Assembly: GCA_003008705.1 (NCBI GenBank)
Contig: PDUO01000001.1
Coordinates: 682,001 to 746,000 of the forward strand
Direction: 5' to 3'
Source of the DNA: Pezicula radicicola
Taxonomy: Eukaryota; Ascomycota; Leotiomycetes; Helotiales; Dermateaceae
Length of the DNA stretch: 64,000 nucleotides
The translations under genes were made by a program, and so were the position numbers. Position 1 is the stretch's first letter, and every line of letters begins with the position of its first letter. Positions 47,005-58,126 of the stretch are shown in pieces. Below the pieces are notes generated by a model. It ran no database searches. It saw nothing but the letters and a program-made list of their open reading frames with translations, and had not been told where the DNA came from.

Positions 47005-48476
47005 ATGGCAGCCTCAGTCCACACACCTCGTTATCCAGCCACGACCATGTGGAATAATATGGGCAATTCTCCACACACTCTCCCCTCTACGGGATCAGAG
47101 TATCCAACAACGATGGCATACCAATACGCTCCACCTACTGCTGGATTAGATCCATCTTCAGCAATGCTGCATCACCATAACATACAAGATGGTCTGTCCA
47201 ACTACGCACAAGGATATTCGCCATCTGGTCCGTCCCCGTCACCCACTTCTGCTAAACACCGAACAAACTCAGTGGCATCCACTGCTAAGTCAAGTAAGAT
47301 GAAGCGGTCCATGTCCTCTCCTAATGTTCGAGGTCAGGCGACAGCAGACGCAGCAGCTTTGGCGTTATCAGCGGAGAAGAGGAGGAATAAACTGGGCTAT
47401 CATAGAACCTCCGTCGCGTGTGGTCAGTCACTAACTTGTCCATTTGCGCTGTATGATTACATTGAACTGACTATCAGAACAAAGGCCACTGTCGTCGAAG
47501 AAAGATACGGTGTATTCCATCTCCAGCAGACCCGCAAAATAGATGTATCAATTGCATTAGGCTCAAGAAGGACTGCAACTTCTTTCCTGTCGATCAACAA
47601 CCGCCAGACACTTCAGCTTCCCGTAGAGGTTCAAAGGCTCAGAGTGGCACTGGTCAAGTTTCGGAGACTTCGTCCCCAGCGTCCGTTCACTTACCCGAGT
47701 TGCAAAACAACGTGCCTTACACCCACCTGACGATGCCAGCTATTCAGGATCTCGGTGGAGCCCAGACAAAGAGAGAGGACGGAAGTGACAGTTCCTCGCC
47801 AGAGACAAAAGGTTTGGGGTTTGGAGAGTTTGAAAGCGGAATTTTAGCTGATGATAGTACAGTTCTCTCACACTCAAGAACATTCGACTATCCACAAAAT
47901 TCGTCGAATTGGATGGGACAAGAGTCTTCTTCTGTAACTAGAGCGCCAGTGTCAGACATGAACACAGGTTATTGGCGACCACCTCAGGAGCCACCAGCGT
48001 CACCCACCTTCGCAAGTTACGCTTCAAATACAGTACCTCAACCTGCGCCGCAACACTGGAATGACCATCCCCCAGAGCAGAGCCCTCGAGAGGATCCTTG
48101 GTCAACGCCACAGCGCTCAATTTCCTATGGCAATCTTGAAGGGCTCCACAATCAACCGCAACAATTCGCGCCATATCCACCCCCTCCGAACCATATGCCA
48201 GACAACTACACTACAAAGCCGCGCATGATGCAGCCGGGCATGTATCCGCCAATTTCAACAGCAGCAAGCACTATGCCAACTTCATCACAGCAGTCTGTAG
48301 GACCGCCACACCAGTCATCTTATCAACCACAGTGGCAGCAACCACTGCAATATGACTACCAGCATGGTGGGCAACATTTCCCGGAGAGCAACCAAGGGCA
48401 CAACATATATGGATATGGCATACCAGCACCCGGATCATACCATAATGGCCCACCACACCCACACCAGGGACGATAG
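47005..48476 (+). CDS. Zn2Cys6 transcription factor
   Basis: There are two exons, 47005-47422 and 47485-48476, phase 1 across a 62-bp intron that splits the zinc cluster, giving 469 aa. Splicing joins SVACG to HCRRRKIRC, restoring the cluster with cysteines at about 139, 142, 149, 160, 163 and 170 (CINCIRLKKDC). The cluster sits mid-protein instead of at the N-terminus. It is preceded by a Ser/Pro-rich region with a basic SSKMKRSMSS patch and followed by a long Q/P/H/Y-rich tail typical of activation domains. There is no obvious middle homology region, so this is one of the short Zn2Cys6 proteins. The first in-frame ATG (MAASVHTPRYP) is used. The 6.4-kb gap upstream suggests extended regulation. 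Confidence 0.9.
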
Positions 48477-49336
48477 AAAGAGAGATGAAAATGTTAGATT
48501 ATGTGTCAGAGTATAGCCAGCTATAGTATTCGACACCTCAGAAGTGACAGGATTGCCTTGCTTTTGCTTTTGCCTCGCACGAAATAATTGTGTTAAAATA
48601 TCAAAGTAGAAACAACAACACTCGGCAGAGTCAAGAAAAGAAATTGACCGACAGTCACGGCGCCATTGCATTAAATAATACGGTACTCCAAAAACGAATT
48701 GTATCGAATGCAAGTATGGGAGGAAACTTTTTAGCGGGTCCAAGACTGCTTCACATAGCACTTGGGAATTTCTGTATTGGATGAACGGAAGGCTTTGTGA
48801 ATTTTTACTCGGGAAGGATTCAGAAAGAAAAGCAAGCCTTTCATGCTCTGTAACAGTGAATTTCGCATGTCCTCAGCGGGCGCTGATGAGAGAGCAGTCC
48901 TGCTTCTATGCTGAACATAATATCAAGCCACGATAGAGCGGGATTTGTTGGAGATATAACATAACCTATGAATGGAATCACCTCGGGTCTACAACGTAGC
49001 TAGCTAGCTGTGTATTTGCCCAACGTAAGGGATTTGAAATACGAGAAACATGACGTGCCACAGGCTGCAATTTGTGTTACTTTTCTTTTTAGGCGCCATT
49101 TGCCTAATTATGGCTCCTATGTGACACTGTCGCTTAACAATAGCAGCCAAAATTCATCTCTAATTCGATATCCTCCCAGCGCCATCTCTTGACTTCAATA
49201 TTTTTCTTGGCATGCTCTACGAGCCGCTCGCTGTGAGCAGAGAGTTACGCCCCGTCGAAATTGCTTCTTCACCTCCCAGAATTTATATCCGCATCGAACA
49301 TCGAAGTTCCAACTGACAGCCAAAGCCTACACCACT
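48477..49336. other. convergent intergenic region
   Basis: This 860-bp stretch holds the 3' flanks of the Zn2Cys6 gene and the DUF202 gene. No gene is seen. A short AGCTAGCTAGCTG stretch is at about 49000. Confidence 0.5.
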
Positions 49337-49872
49337 TCAACCCTCCAACCTCAAGGTTAACCCCAACAAACTAGCATAAGCACCAACAGTCAAAGCCGTC
49401 AAAACAACAACCGCATTCCCACTAGTTCTAAACTTCTTCCTATTCAAACCATCCTCACCAATCTCACTAAAGAACTGACGATTCCCCTCCCATCTCCTAT
49501 ACATACTAACGAGTAAGATCCCAGCTCCATATGTAGCGAATAGGGCTCCTATGGAGTAGAATTCCGATGTGAAGATCTTGAGGACTACGAGTGCGAAGGA
49601 GAACTGTCCCAACGCTGTACGGATGTATGCTCCTTCGAAGGTGCGTTGTGCTGCGCGGATTTCTACGAGTCTTGAGGAGAGTGGTGGGGTTAGCGAAGGT
49701 AGCTACAGTAGCTGTGCGTTGCTTTTTTCTCTCTCTGCTGGTTTTAGGGGATGCGGATGGGGATGGGATGAACATACTCTTGAGCTGTGAGAACTACTGA
49801 TCGTGCTCGATGGAGACGTAGGTGTAGGTTATTCTCTGGATGAGGCTGTAGAAAATTCAGTATTTCAGCCAT
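49337..49872 (-). CDS. DUF202-family small membrane protein
   Basis: There are two exons, 49872-49778 and 49670-49337, in phase, giving 142 aa. The start MAEILNFLQPHPENN leads into RARSVVLTAQELVEIRAAQR, then TFEGAYIRTALGQFSFALVV. The xR-x-QRTFxxxxxRTALxxF pattern followed by three hydrophobic helices (about 51-70, 75-95, 120-138) is the DUF202 fold, related to the membrane part of Vtc1. An upstream ATG at 50036 (MPFPISDTFAWLK, then GTAAGA) could add a first exon that joins in the same frame, bypassing the 49872 ATG. Function is unknown; it probably sits in an endomembrane or the plasma membrane. It is divergent from the dUTPase gene. Confidence 0.75.
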
Positions 49873-50195
49873 ATCTAATTACTCTTCAACCAAGTGATAG
49901 ATGGGATAGGTCTCTTTGCGGAATGCGGTGTGCTCCTTCGAAGCAGGAATGCACATTCGACAGGAAGAATTGACAGATTAGAGTAGAAAGTATCTTACCT
50001 TTAGCCATGCGAAGGTGTCTGAGATCGGGAACGGCATGGTTCATTCGCTGACTGTAATTGGAATGTGGGGGTGGATTTCAGACACAACGGGGAACGGGGA
50101 AATTCCAAGTTTAGTCGCCGAGGAGGTGAGGCATGGACAAATTTAGATAGGAGCTGGGTGTGTCGATATCAATAGATAGATCGCGTCCCAGCAAA

Positions 50196-50201
50196 ACGCG
50201 T
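50196..50201. promoter_or_regulatory. MluI cell-cycle box 5' of dUTPase gene
   Basis: A perfect ACGCGT, within AAAACGCGTCGCG, lies 73 bp before the dUTPase start codon. dUTPase is a classic G1/S gene, so MBF-type control is plausible. Functional role is inferred. Confidence 0.55.
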
Positions 50202-50274
50202 CGCGTCCTTCAAAAAACCGATTAAATCTACAGATCTTCAATTCCTCCCCCAACTTCAGTTCTCCAACAACCCA

Positions 50275-50900
50275 ATGGACAAAACAACCTCGCCACCAAC
50301 CTCCCCACTCCCCAAACGTCAAAAGACCAACAACCAAAACGAAGAAAGCAACCCCAGCATCACCTCAACCATGGCCTCAACCTCCGTACCCGTAACCTCA
50401 TCACAACCACCCCTCCTCATAAAAAAGCTTTCTCCAAACGCAAGACTTCCAACAAGAGGAAGTGCTTTCGCAGCTGGTTATGATATTTACGCCTCGAAAG
50501 ATACGGTGGTACCAGCCCGAGGAAAGGTACTGGTAGATACAGATATCAGTATGGCCGTACCAGCAGGAACTTGTATGTTCTCCTTTCTCTCCCCTTTCCC
50601 ATCTACCTCAATTGATCAATTACTAATGAGAGACAATGGGGAATAGATGGACGTATAGCTCCGCGATCAGGTCTAGCTTCTAAACATATGATCGATACAG
50701 GTGCAGGTGTAATTGACGCCGATTACCGAGGCCAAGTCAAAGTACTCCTCTTCAATCACGCTGAGACGGAGTTTGAGGTCAAAGTGGGTGATCGCGTTGC
50801 ACAGTTGGTGTTGGAGAGAATCTATACGCCTGAGGTTTTGGAGGTGCAGGAATTGGAGGAGAGTGTTAGGGGTGAAGGTGGTTTTGGTAGCACTGGATGA
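50275..50900 (+). CDS. dut1: deoxyuridine triphosphate nucleotidohydrolase (dUTPase)
   Basis: There are two exons, 50275-50572 and 50647-50900, phase 1 across a 74-bp intron, giving 183 aa. The enzyme hydrolyses dUTP to dUMP, keeping uracil out of DNA and supplying the dTMP pathway. It is a homotrimer in this family. All five conserved motifs are present in order: [25 protein letters not shown], the [18 protein letters not shown] substrate loop, [12 protein letters not shown], and the C-terminal [10 protein letters not shown] that closes over the active site. The intron falls just before motif 2 (Y-GRIAPRSG). A basic N-terminal PLPKRQKT could be a nuclear signal. An internal methionine (MASTSVPV) could give a shorter form, as seen for nuclear and mitochondrial isoforms elsewhere. 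Confidence 0.97.
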
Positions 50901-51383
50901 AAGAAATGAGGAATGAACGCAATTTTTTTTTTGGAGATGTGACATGGATGGATATGAAATGAGTCGATTCACGATCGATTGGAGTTATGGAGAGGAGGAA
51001 AATAGACCAATTGAGATAAGATGAATGATACGGCGGACTGTTGTCCGCTTTTCTCACTCCGGTTCATGAGCTTCCTGGGCTTTCAGAAGCCTGTTGATCT
51101 AGTTACTACAAGCGATTGTCGCATACAGACACCACTTGTGGACTTGTGAGCTGCGAGGCTAGGTCAAGCTATTCGTAAATATTGGGAAGCTATTTCGCAA
51201 TAACTGAGGAGCGAAAAGACACCACTGGCTTCTCTGCGTCTCATCTCTACCTAATTCTAACCTACAACCATTTCGCTCGCTGGTCTTGGATGATAGAATT
51301 TCTCATCACATTTCTACTCTGCTGTGAAGGGTATCAACCGTCCATCTAATCGCCCAGACATCTCTTGAATACATGCCATCTAT
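50901..51383. other. convergent intergenic region
   Basis: This 483-bp stretch holds the 3' flanks of dUTPase and pyridoxal kinase. Nothing else is seen. Confidence 0.5.
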
Positions 51384-52614
51384 CTAGACTTTCTCTGCCT
51401 TATACTTAACCACAGGATGCATCAAACAATCCAAATTCCTCACCATCCTAACCTCATATGCCTTCGACTTGGCCAATCTCAATTCCTTTGCATCAACCTC
51501 CTTCCCCGTCATCTCAATCTTCTTCTCAAACCGCGCCATCGTCTCATCTCCACGCTCTTTCGTCCTCTGCAATACACCTTGCATACTAGCCAACACCTTT
51601 TCCGCAGCCGTCGCAAGAGGTAATTCTGGAGCCTCAACTTCATCACCGCTTACCCATGCAGCCGTTTCCGATAGACCCTCTATTTTGTGAACTGCCTCGC
51701 GTAAACGTACTACCATCAAAGCCGCGAACATGTCCCCAGTACCGCTAAAGAAAGCGTCTAGTTGTGGTACCTTGATCCCGAAAATTCGAGGCGTTCCGGT
51801 TGAGGTGACTGTTGATCCAACGACAGACAGTGATGGCTCAGCTCCTGGGCCGGAGAATAATGGAATAGAGGTAACGATTATATGAGGAAGTCCGTAAGTT
51901 TCGTGGAGTATAGTGATCGCTTGCTTCAATGAGTCCATATCTGTAATTTTGACACCCGACAAAGTCCTGTATAAAATCAGTATTCCCATTCCATTTGTTG
52001 GGCTCAGATGCATACTCGGCCTCGAACTGATTTGGCAAGATGAGATCCGCATCCTTGATCATATTCTTATATGCAGGCACCACGTCCTCAGCCACATACA
52101 ACTTCCCATTGTCACCCATAACCGGGTCTAAAATCCAAAAGAAACTCCCCGGCTTCATTGTAGCCTTGTACTTCAGTTCCCGAGCCATAATAGCCACAGA
52201 TTCAACCACCGCCGCACCCGGTAAATAGCCTGAGAGCATCATGTTGAAATCATCCAGGTACGAGTCTTTCAGTCCCTGGTACATCTCCGTAACTTCGTCC
52301 GCCGGGGTACGTCTTCCTTTCGCTTGTCCATATCCCAAATGGTTGCTGAAATTGACAGTATTCAGGGCAGCGACTTCGCAGCCAAGTGATTGCATAACGA
52401 AGGCTGCCATTGTGTTTCCGACATAGCTGTAGAGTTGGATTTAGTCAATTGTGGAGGGGTAGAATTTGACGGCGCAAAACTCACCCGTAGACAACCTTCA
52501 GAGATGTCAGTAACTTTCAAGCACTCGCGGTGATTTTGATATTCCTACATGACTGGCAACAGCAAGCACGCGCGTCTCAGGCACCGGGAGTAACTCTGGT
52601 GTAGAAATAGACAT
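51384..52614 (-). CDS. pyridoxal kinase (PdxK/Bud16 type)
   Basis: There are four exons, 52614-52549, an 11-nt microexon 52495-52485, 52426-52016 and 51966-51384, all in phase, giving 356 aa. The enzyme phosphorylates pyridoxal, pyridoxine and pyridoxamine with ATP in vitamin B6 salvage. Family marks are VLAVASHVVYGYVGNTMAAF at the N-terminus (assembled across two introns), VNFSNHLGYG, DPVMGDNGKLYV, LPNQFEAE, and the catalytic-site FFSGTGDMFAALMV. The last 100 residues carry the usual fungal helical extension. Without the microexon the conserved HVVYGYVGN could not be made, so its use is well supported. Its cellular place is expected to be cytosol and nucleus. Confidence 0.95.
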
Positions 52615-53147
52615 TCTCGTATGTAAGTTGGAGGGTGGGGTGGAACAACGAAAGGCACCTGGTGAAATGTGTAAATTCGACGATGATTGGCCCCTTTACC
52701 CTTCACGACGGATCATAAGAACATAAGAACAAAGAAGAGACTGGCGGAAGTGTGTGTGGGAAGCAGAGCATAGCCTTTGGCCGCCGACGGGAATCAATTT
52801 TTTCTGTTATCTTCAACAGAGTCACAAACAAAAATGGCGCTGACGTCTAGCGGGCAAGGATCTTACCCCGCGCTAGGCCTAATATAGGACACCCACCAGA
52901 ATCCTTCCTAACAATCCGATATGCGAGGGAGGGGAGTGGTTGGCAAGATGTATTTCTTTTCTTACTCAGTTTAAGGAGGGCCAACTTCAATATAGTCTTG
53001 CCATATTCGGCATCTTCTCCCGTCGCGACTTGATCCGTGAACTGTAGCGGTCAACCATATCCATAAGACAACCTGCACGCCGCGCCATATTGAATATGCT
53101 GTAAAACCATCATCCCTTCATTCATTACCATTTTTTCATATCCTTGT
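52615..53147. other. intergenic region between pyridoxal kinase and PCNA
   Basis: This 533-bp stretch holds the pyridoxal kinase promoter and the PCNA 3' flank. No further element is recognised. Confidence 0.5.
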
Positions 53148-54184
53148 CTACTCCTCATCACCAATCTACAACAAACAAAAAGTCAGCTTAGTGATCTTTG
53201 CGTGGCAAGAGGATGGGAGCGGATTGAACGTTACCTTTGGTGCCAAGTAGAATCTGAGGTAACTGCTTCCAGCCAGGGCGTATTCAACAAGCAGGGGTAC
53301 CTCGTTGGACAAGCAGAGCTTAACAGAGCCTGAGAGACCTGAGGCTTTGCAGAAGTTGACAAGGTACTTAAGAGAGAAGGTCAAGGAGACGGGCTCGGAG
53401 AGTTCGATATCCACGTTCTGTTGTGGCTTGTCGACATTTGTATGACTTCGTAGAGTAACAGCTCCGTTACCGATATCACCAGAGCAAGAAAACTTAACAC
53501 CGTCTTTCGAAGCTTCGATTGCAACTAGATAGACTCTTAGCATGAATCATGGTATGACTCCCTTTTGCACATACCTGATTCTGACAATGCCAGAAGATCC
53601 ATGCAGATGCGTTTGAACTCAGACGATGGCATGGTGATCGTAGCAGCATACTCTGTATCTGGAATGCCCAGATGCTCCTGATCAATATCCATAAGCTTTA
53701 GATCGTATTCGCTCAATCTGTCGTTGTCGCTGGCCTCGAAAACAAGGTTCAACACATCAGGCGCATCCTCCGCCTTCAGCGTAAGGATATCTTCGCCCTG
53801 AGCTGCGCGAAGAACCTTTGTGAGAGAGGTAAGGTTGACACCGAGCGAGACGTTTCGATCGCATCGGTATGGGGCGAAACTCTCAGCCTTGAGCATCATG
53901 GAAACAAGGGCAACGTGGGAATTGTCCATGGCTTGGAGAGCGATTCCGGAGTCATTGCAGTCGAAGTTGCAGTCCTGTACCAGATCCTTGATCGCGTCGA
54001 CCACCTGGAAATATTAACATGATATGATACAATAAACCGGAGGGAATTCAGTTTTCGGATACCTTCTTCAGGAGATCGGCCTGCTCGAGACGTGCTTCCA
54101 ACACTATAAGCAAAAATTAGCGTCTGCAACTACGGTGAGGAAGATCTCGCTTTTGAAAAAGAGAGGTAGGTATTCTTGCTTACT
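53148..54184 (-). CDS. PCNA, DNA sliding clamp (start codon split by intron)
   Basis: Coding exons are 54184 (one base, A), 54103-54063, 54004-53575, 53524-53235 and 53165-53148. The product is 259 aa, the normal size. PCNA is the homotrimeric ring that tethers DNA polymerases and recruits repair factors. The start [20 protein letters not shown], the central [13 protein letters not shown], the interdomain region and the acidic end IGDEE are typical. Downstream of the 5' splice (CAACA|GTAAGC) and an 80-bp intron (TTATAG|TGTTGG), the ATG is made only by splicing: A from the first exon and TG from the second. No other ATG gives the conserved N-terminus. The last coding exon is only 18 nt. An MCB lies about 135 bp upstream. 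Confidence 0.96.
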
Positions 54185-54318
54185 GTTGACGAAGAGATTG
54201 ATTGAAAGTTCTAAAGAGTGGGCGTGGGATGTTTTGCAGAAGTTGGTAGTACAGTTGGGACGGTTTGCAAGAGATTGTGGCAGAGCTTGGGACGACGCGA
54301 GAAACACGACCGCCACGG

Positions 54319-54324
54319 ACGCGT
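54319..54324. promoter_or_regulatory. MluI cell-cycle box 5' of PCNA gene
   Basis: A perfect ACGCGT, within GGACGCGTTCG, lies about 135 bp upstream of the PCNA start base. A related GACGACGCGAG sits about 25 bp closer to the gene. PCNA is a classic MBF target in yeasts. Function here is inferred. Confidence 0.55.
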
Positions 54325-54608
54325 TCGTGAATCCAATTTATGCCCGCTCTAAAATGGATGGACCATTTTGGGAAGCGGTACTGAAAGGTGGTCTATGTTC
54401 TGCCGGCGTAAAATCCCATCCATCTATTTCCAGGTTCGTTAAGCGAAGCCCCTTTTCTATCTTCCCTAAGTTATTAGGACTCCTACAATGATTAAAACCC
54501 AACCCTAAAGATCATAAGTACACATGTTCATCCATAGGATTTAATAGCTAGGTACCTATATTAGACCTATCAATTGCAGGAACATAAATAGAAAACAAAA
54601 AGATATAA

Positions 54609-54722
54609 CTTATCTCCTCTACTATCGGGACCCTGAAATAAACCTAATTTTTTTTGGTAGTGATTAGGCTTTTACAGGCGAGGGAAATAGGGTTTATTTA
54701 GGGGGGGGATAGTGAGATAAAC
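54609..54722. mobile_element. short foldback/MITE-like element
   Basis: Imperfect inverted arms of about 40 bp (54609-54650 and 54682-54722) share TTATCTC, ACTATC and AAATAAACC blocks in the same order. The loop is about 30 bp. It begins an AT-rich repeat zone. No target-site duplication is clear, so the type is open. Confidence 0.4.
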
Positions 54723-54920
54723 TTAGTAAGCTTTAATTGTTTCCCAGTAGTTAATATAGTTAATTAGCTATATAGACGGAATTATTTTACTACTAACCTT
54801 TATCTTTTACCTTTATAATGCGCCTACTTCTAGTATAATATAGGGTCGCTTTAACGCTAAGTTGTATAGGAATAGATTAATATTTAAAGACTAAGTTAGT
54901 CACTAGGTAAATTTAAGTAC

Positions 54921-55081
54921 CATTCTTAAGTTAATACACTCTTGTATAAAATAATTTTTACATTCTTAAGTTAATACACTCTTGTATAAAATAATTTTTA
55001 NCATTCTTAAGTTAATACACTCTTGTATAAAATAATTTTTACATTCTTAAGTTAATACACTCTTGTATAAAATAATTTTTA
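54921..55081. repeat. 40-bp tandem repeat, four identical copies, with one N
   Basis: The unit starts CATTCTTAAGTTAATACACT and is 40 bp long. Copies are at 54921-54960, 54961-55000, 55002-55041 and 55042-55081. All four are identical, and a single N at 55001 interrupts copies 2 and 3. The surrounding 54540-55300 is very AT-rich and gene-free. Confidence 0.9.
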
Positions 55082-55736
55082 AAAACTTAAATATACCTTA
55101 AGTTAGGTTGCCTAAATCAAGTAATATAGACTAAAGTAAAAGCGACGCTCCTAAATTTAAATCTACGAAGTTAGTTAAATTAAGCAATTTACTAAAATCA
55201 AAGCACGCTTCCTCCTAGAATAAACCACCTACCTTGGTTATAATATCTTAACTGTATAGTTAATATATATATATTTTTTTGAATACAAGCATAGAGCTCG
55301 AAATTTCAGAGTAAAAACTTGTCATTTTCTATAATGTATAAACTCGCTATGCTGAAACCTGTCCTTATTGCATCCTTCTGAACACTCCAACAGAATCGCC
55401 ACCCATGAAATGATAACGGTACAAAGACGAGAATAGAATACTCTCTACACAAAGAAAGGTTGATACAAACAGCGACGCTTGTTGTACAAATTCGCAAGTC
55501 AAAGGAGCCACCGAAAGGTGCTCTCGAATACTTGCCAGGAAATACCAGGTCCTAATGTCAATTCACACTGCTTCTGTGACATAAAATTTCTCGCCTGTAC
55601 GTACGCTGAAATTTAATGGCCCACGCAATGTTTGCGTCCACTTACTGTGCTGGCTAAGGCGTCTGAAAGATCGAAATGCGTTGAAGTATAACAGGAATGG
55701 TCTAACAGAGACTTTTATGATGATAGCTGGATTTGA

Positions 55737-56703
55737 TCATTTCGTTCGTCTTGGGGGGTTGCTGACAATCATATGGCGAGGGCGACTTATTTGTACCAAG
55801 GGTGTAAGCTCGTCGTCTTCCTCGTCGTTTTCCTCGTCCACACTAGATAGCTCCCCGTGAACGCTACTATCAGGACTAGGGGCGATTAAGCTGTACTGTT
55901 CTTTCTCCTCAGTATCCACAAAGATAGTGTAATGACACAGTATTAAACAAAACTTACACCTTGCCTTTGTGGTCCACGTCTTAATACACCTCCAGAGCTG
56001 CTGCCTGCTGCAGAACTTGTCGCATTTCTTATTTCACTTTCAGAGCTAGAGCTATCATCTGTAGAGTTTGCTGGGGTTCCTGGTTCCTTGTTCCAAAACG
56101 ATCGTAACCACCTTTTAAGAGAGATACAGCAAAAGATATCCCACAAAATAGCTTCCTCTGTGCTATTGAATTTAGGGACAGTATCTGACTCGACTTCCGT
56201 GTACCAAGGTGACCGCCAGAAAGAGCGTACCCTGTACCTGTAAACTCTTCGATTCTCATTTGATTGTGGCGCTGTGGAGTCAGTCTCTGCACTACTGTCT
56301 GTCTCGGCATCATGAGCGGGATCAATGGGAGGTCCTGCGGTGCCATGTAATGCTTCAAATGTATCAGAATAACTCCGCTCAACAAAGAGGGATAGATGAG
56401 GAGAATGGAAAACCTACTTTCGTCTTGAAAAGACTCATAACCTGTTGGACCAGGGCCTCTATTTTTATGGGATGTTCCTTCAGGAGACGATGGAGGAGTA
56501 CTATTTTTATCCAGATGCTGATTAGGTGACACCCAGCCATAAAATCAATGCCAGACATACCTATCATCTTGACCGAAGTCTCCATAGATGGGACTACTTA
56601 GCGCAGAAGGAGTTTCAGCTGCTTCCGATTGACTGGCTGGGTTACCCAAGATCGGTTCCCTCTCCTCTGTGGTTCCTTGGAGTATGGTTAGGTCTCGAGC
56701 CAT
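55737..56703 (-). CDS. unrecognised protein with acidic tail
   Basis: I propose four exons: 56703-56561, 56500-56418, 56352-55958 and 55907-55737, all in phase, giving 263 aa. The start is MARDLTILQGTTEEREPILG. The first 110 residues are polar and disordered (S, P, T, E). A basic-aromatic core follows (NRRVYRYRVRSFWRSPWYTE, then ILWDIFCCISLKRWLRSFWN), which could be a membrane-associated amphipathic or hydrophobic stretch. A serine-rich linker and an acidic ELSSVDEENDEEDDELTPL segment end the protein. I recognise no family. In-phase splicing and even coding character support a real gene; exon borders are provisional, especially the last acceptor. Confidence 0.55.
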
Positions 56704-57878
56704 GACTTCAATGGTGAGACCTATGCGAAATATATTAGCAACTGCATACTGCATGGACAGATATACAAGGAATGGCCGTTGGATGGCAACTCTGTGCCTT
56801 CGACGATATGCAAAACGGAAAGATAGAGGCTTACTTGACTGTAAGTATAGTTGGGTAAACGAACGAATGGATGAGCGAATAAAAGCGTTTGTTTGTATGA
56901 GTACTGTAGAATAAAACGACTGTTGGAATGAAGCAATACTGACAGCGAATTGGCAATTGATGTTATGATTATTGATGTCTTGCAATTCTGCAGAGCAGAA
57001 AGAACTACATGCTGGCACCTCACATGGCGCTTGCTCTGTGTGAAGGAAGGTGGGAAGAGGTCGCTGTTCTCGAGAACAGCAACTGCGAGCAAGAGTCGCT
57101 ACCTTGATATTGCAACTACCACGAGAGAAAGAAAGAGGACTTCCTCTCCCGCCACCACTTGGGGCGACATGCACAAAATTAGAAGAGATACACCTATTGC
57201 AATCAAAGCCAAATACCGTACAGAATAGTAGGGACGGCGCAGTACCCTCACCTCAATACCGCCATTTCGAAGTAATCATGTAGATTGCAGATCGACTCCG
57301 GCAAGAAATTATCGTCACGATGCATGCTGCGCCTCCCCGTCACGATCGATAGCACCACCCCCTTTTCAGAGAACCAGACTTTTTTCAACGGCCCAACTTT
57401 CTTCCTTGCACCGAATGCGAGTCTATAGAACGAGCTTTTCTCGTATGATCCCCATCACTCATCCCGAATCCATGCTTTGCAATCATGGATAGAGTAACCG
57501 CACAGGGCCGAAATCCGCAATCCATGGATGTTTTGTCTCCAGCACGTGGGGTTTTGAGGCTGAGATGGGTTGTCTGCCTTGTGATGGGGATCATTATTCG
57601 GAGTACCGACATTGCCTATACAGCGAGCATTAAAGCCCTCTCCCCAGAATAATGACCCAGAAGAAAGTTAAGGGTCCCGTTCCTATCATCATCTCTCTAA
57701 GTCATACATACCTTAACCTTGTTTGAAAGGCCGAAAGCAGACACCGCAGTCACAAAACAAGATTTCGAGTGTCCGAATTCGTCGTTCGATGTCTACAGGA
57801 GTACCGTGCCTGTATCCGCCATCCGCTCCGGCTCTTCGAACCGAGAGAGGGAAAGAGGAGGAGAGCTCGGCGACTGAA

Positions 57879-57906
57879 CCATGACCATGACCATGACCAT
57901 GACCAT
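57879..57906. repeat. (ATGACC)n microsatellite
   Basis: There are about 4.5 perfect 6-bp units, with no evident coding role. Confidence 0.85.
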
Positions 57907-58087
57907 CTCGCAGGGCTGAAAAAGTGAACAAGCACACACACCTCAGCACCCTCGCAACCTAGTAGGTACACTACTTAGTTGCAGTGATAATTCTTGGACT
58001 TGATTAACCATATACATTAAACTCATACATTAAACTTTGCTGACGCAGTACGTCCCCGAACGGGAACGTGAAACAAAAGTCCCAAGT

Positions 58088-58126
58088 CCCCAAGTTCCAA
58101 GTTCCAAGTTCCAAGTTCCAAGTTCC
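58088..58126. repeat. (CCAAGTT)n microsatellite
   Basis: About five 7-bp CCAAGTT units, four of them perfect, follow a diverged unit. Confidence 0.85.

Larger units (their letters stand above)
54185..55736. other. PCNA upstream region and AT-rich repeat zone
   Basis: The first 300 bp are the PCNA promoter. The rest is AT-rich, with a foldback element and a 40-bp tandem array, and has no credible ORF. From 55300 on, composition returns to normal at the 3' flank of the next gene. Confidence 0.5.
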
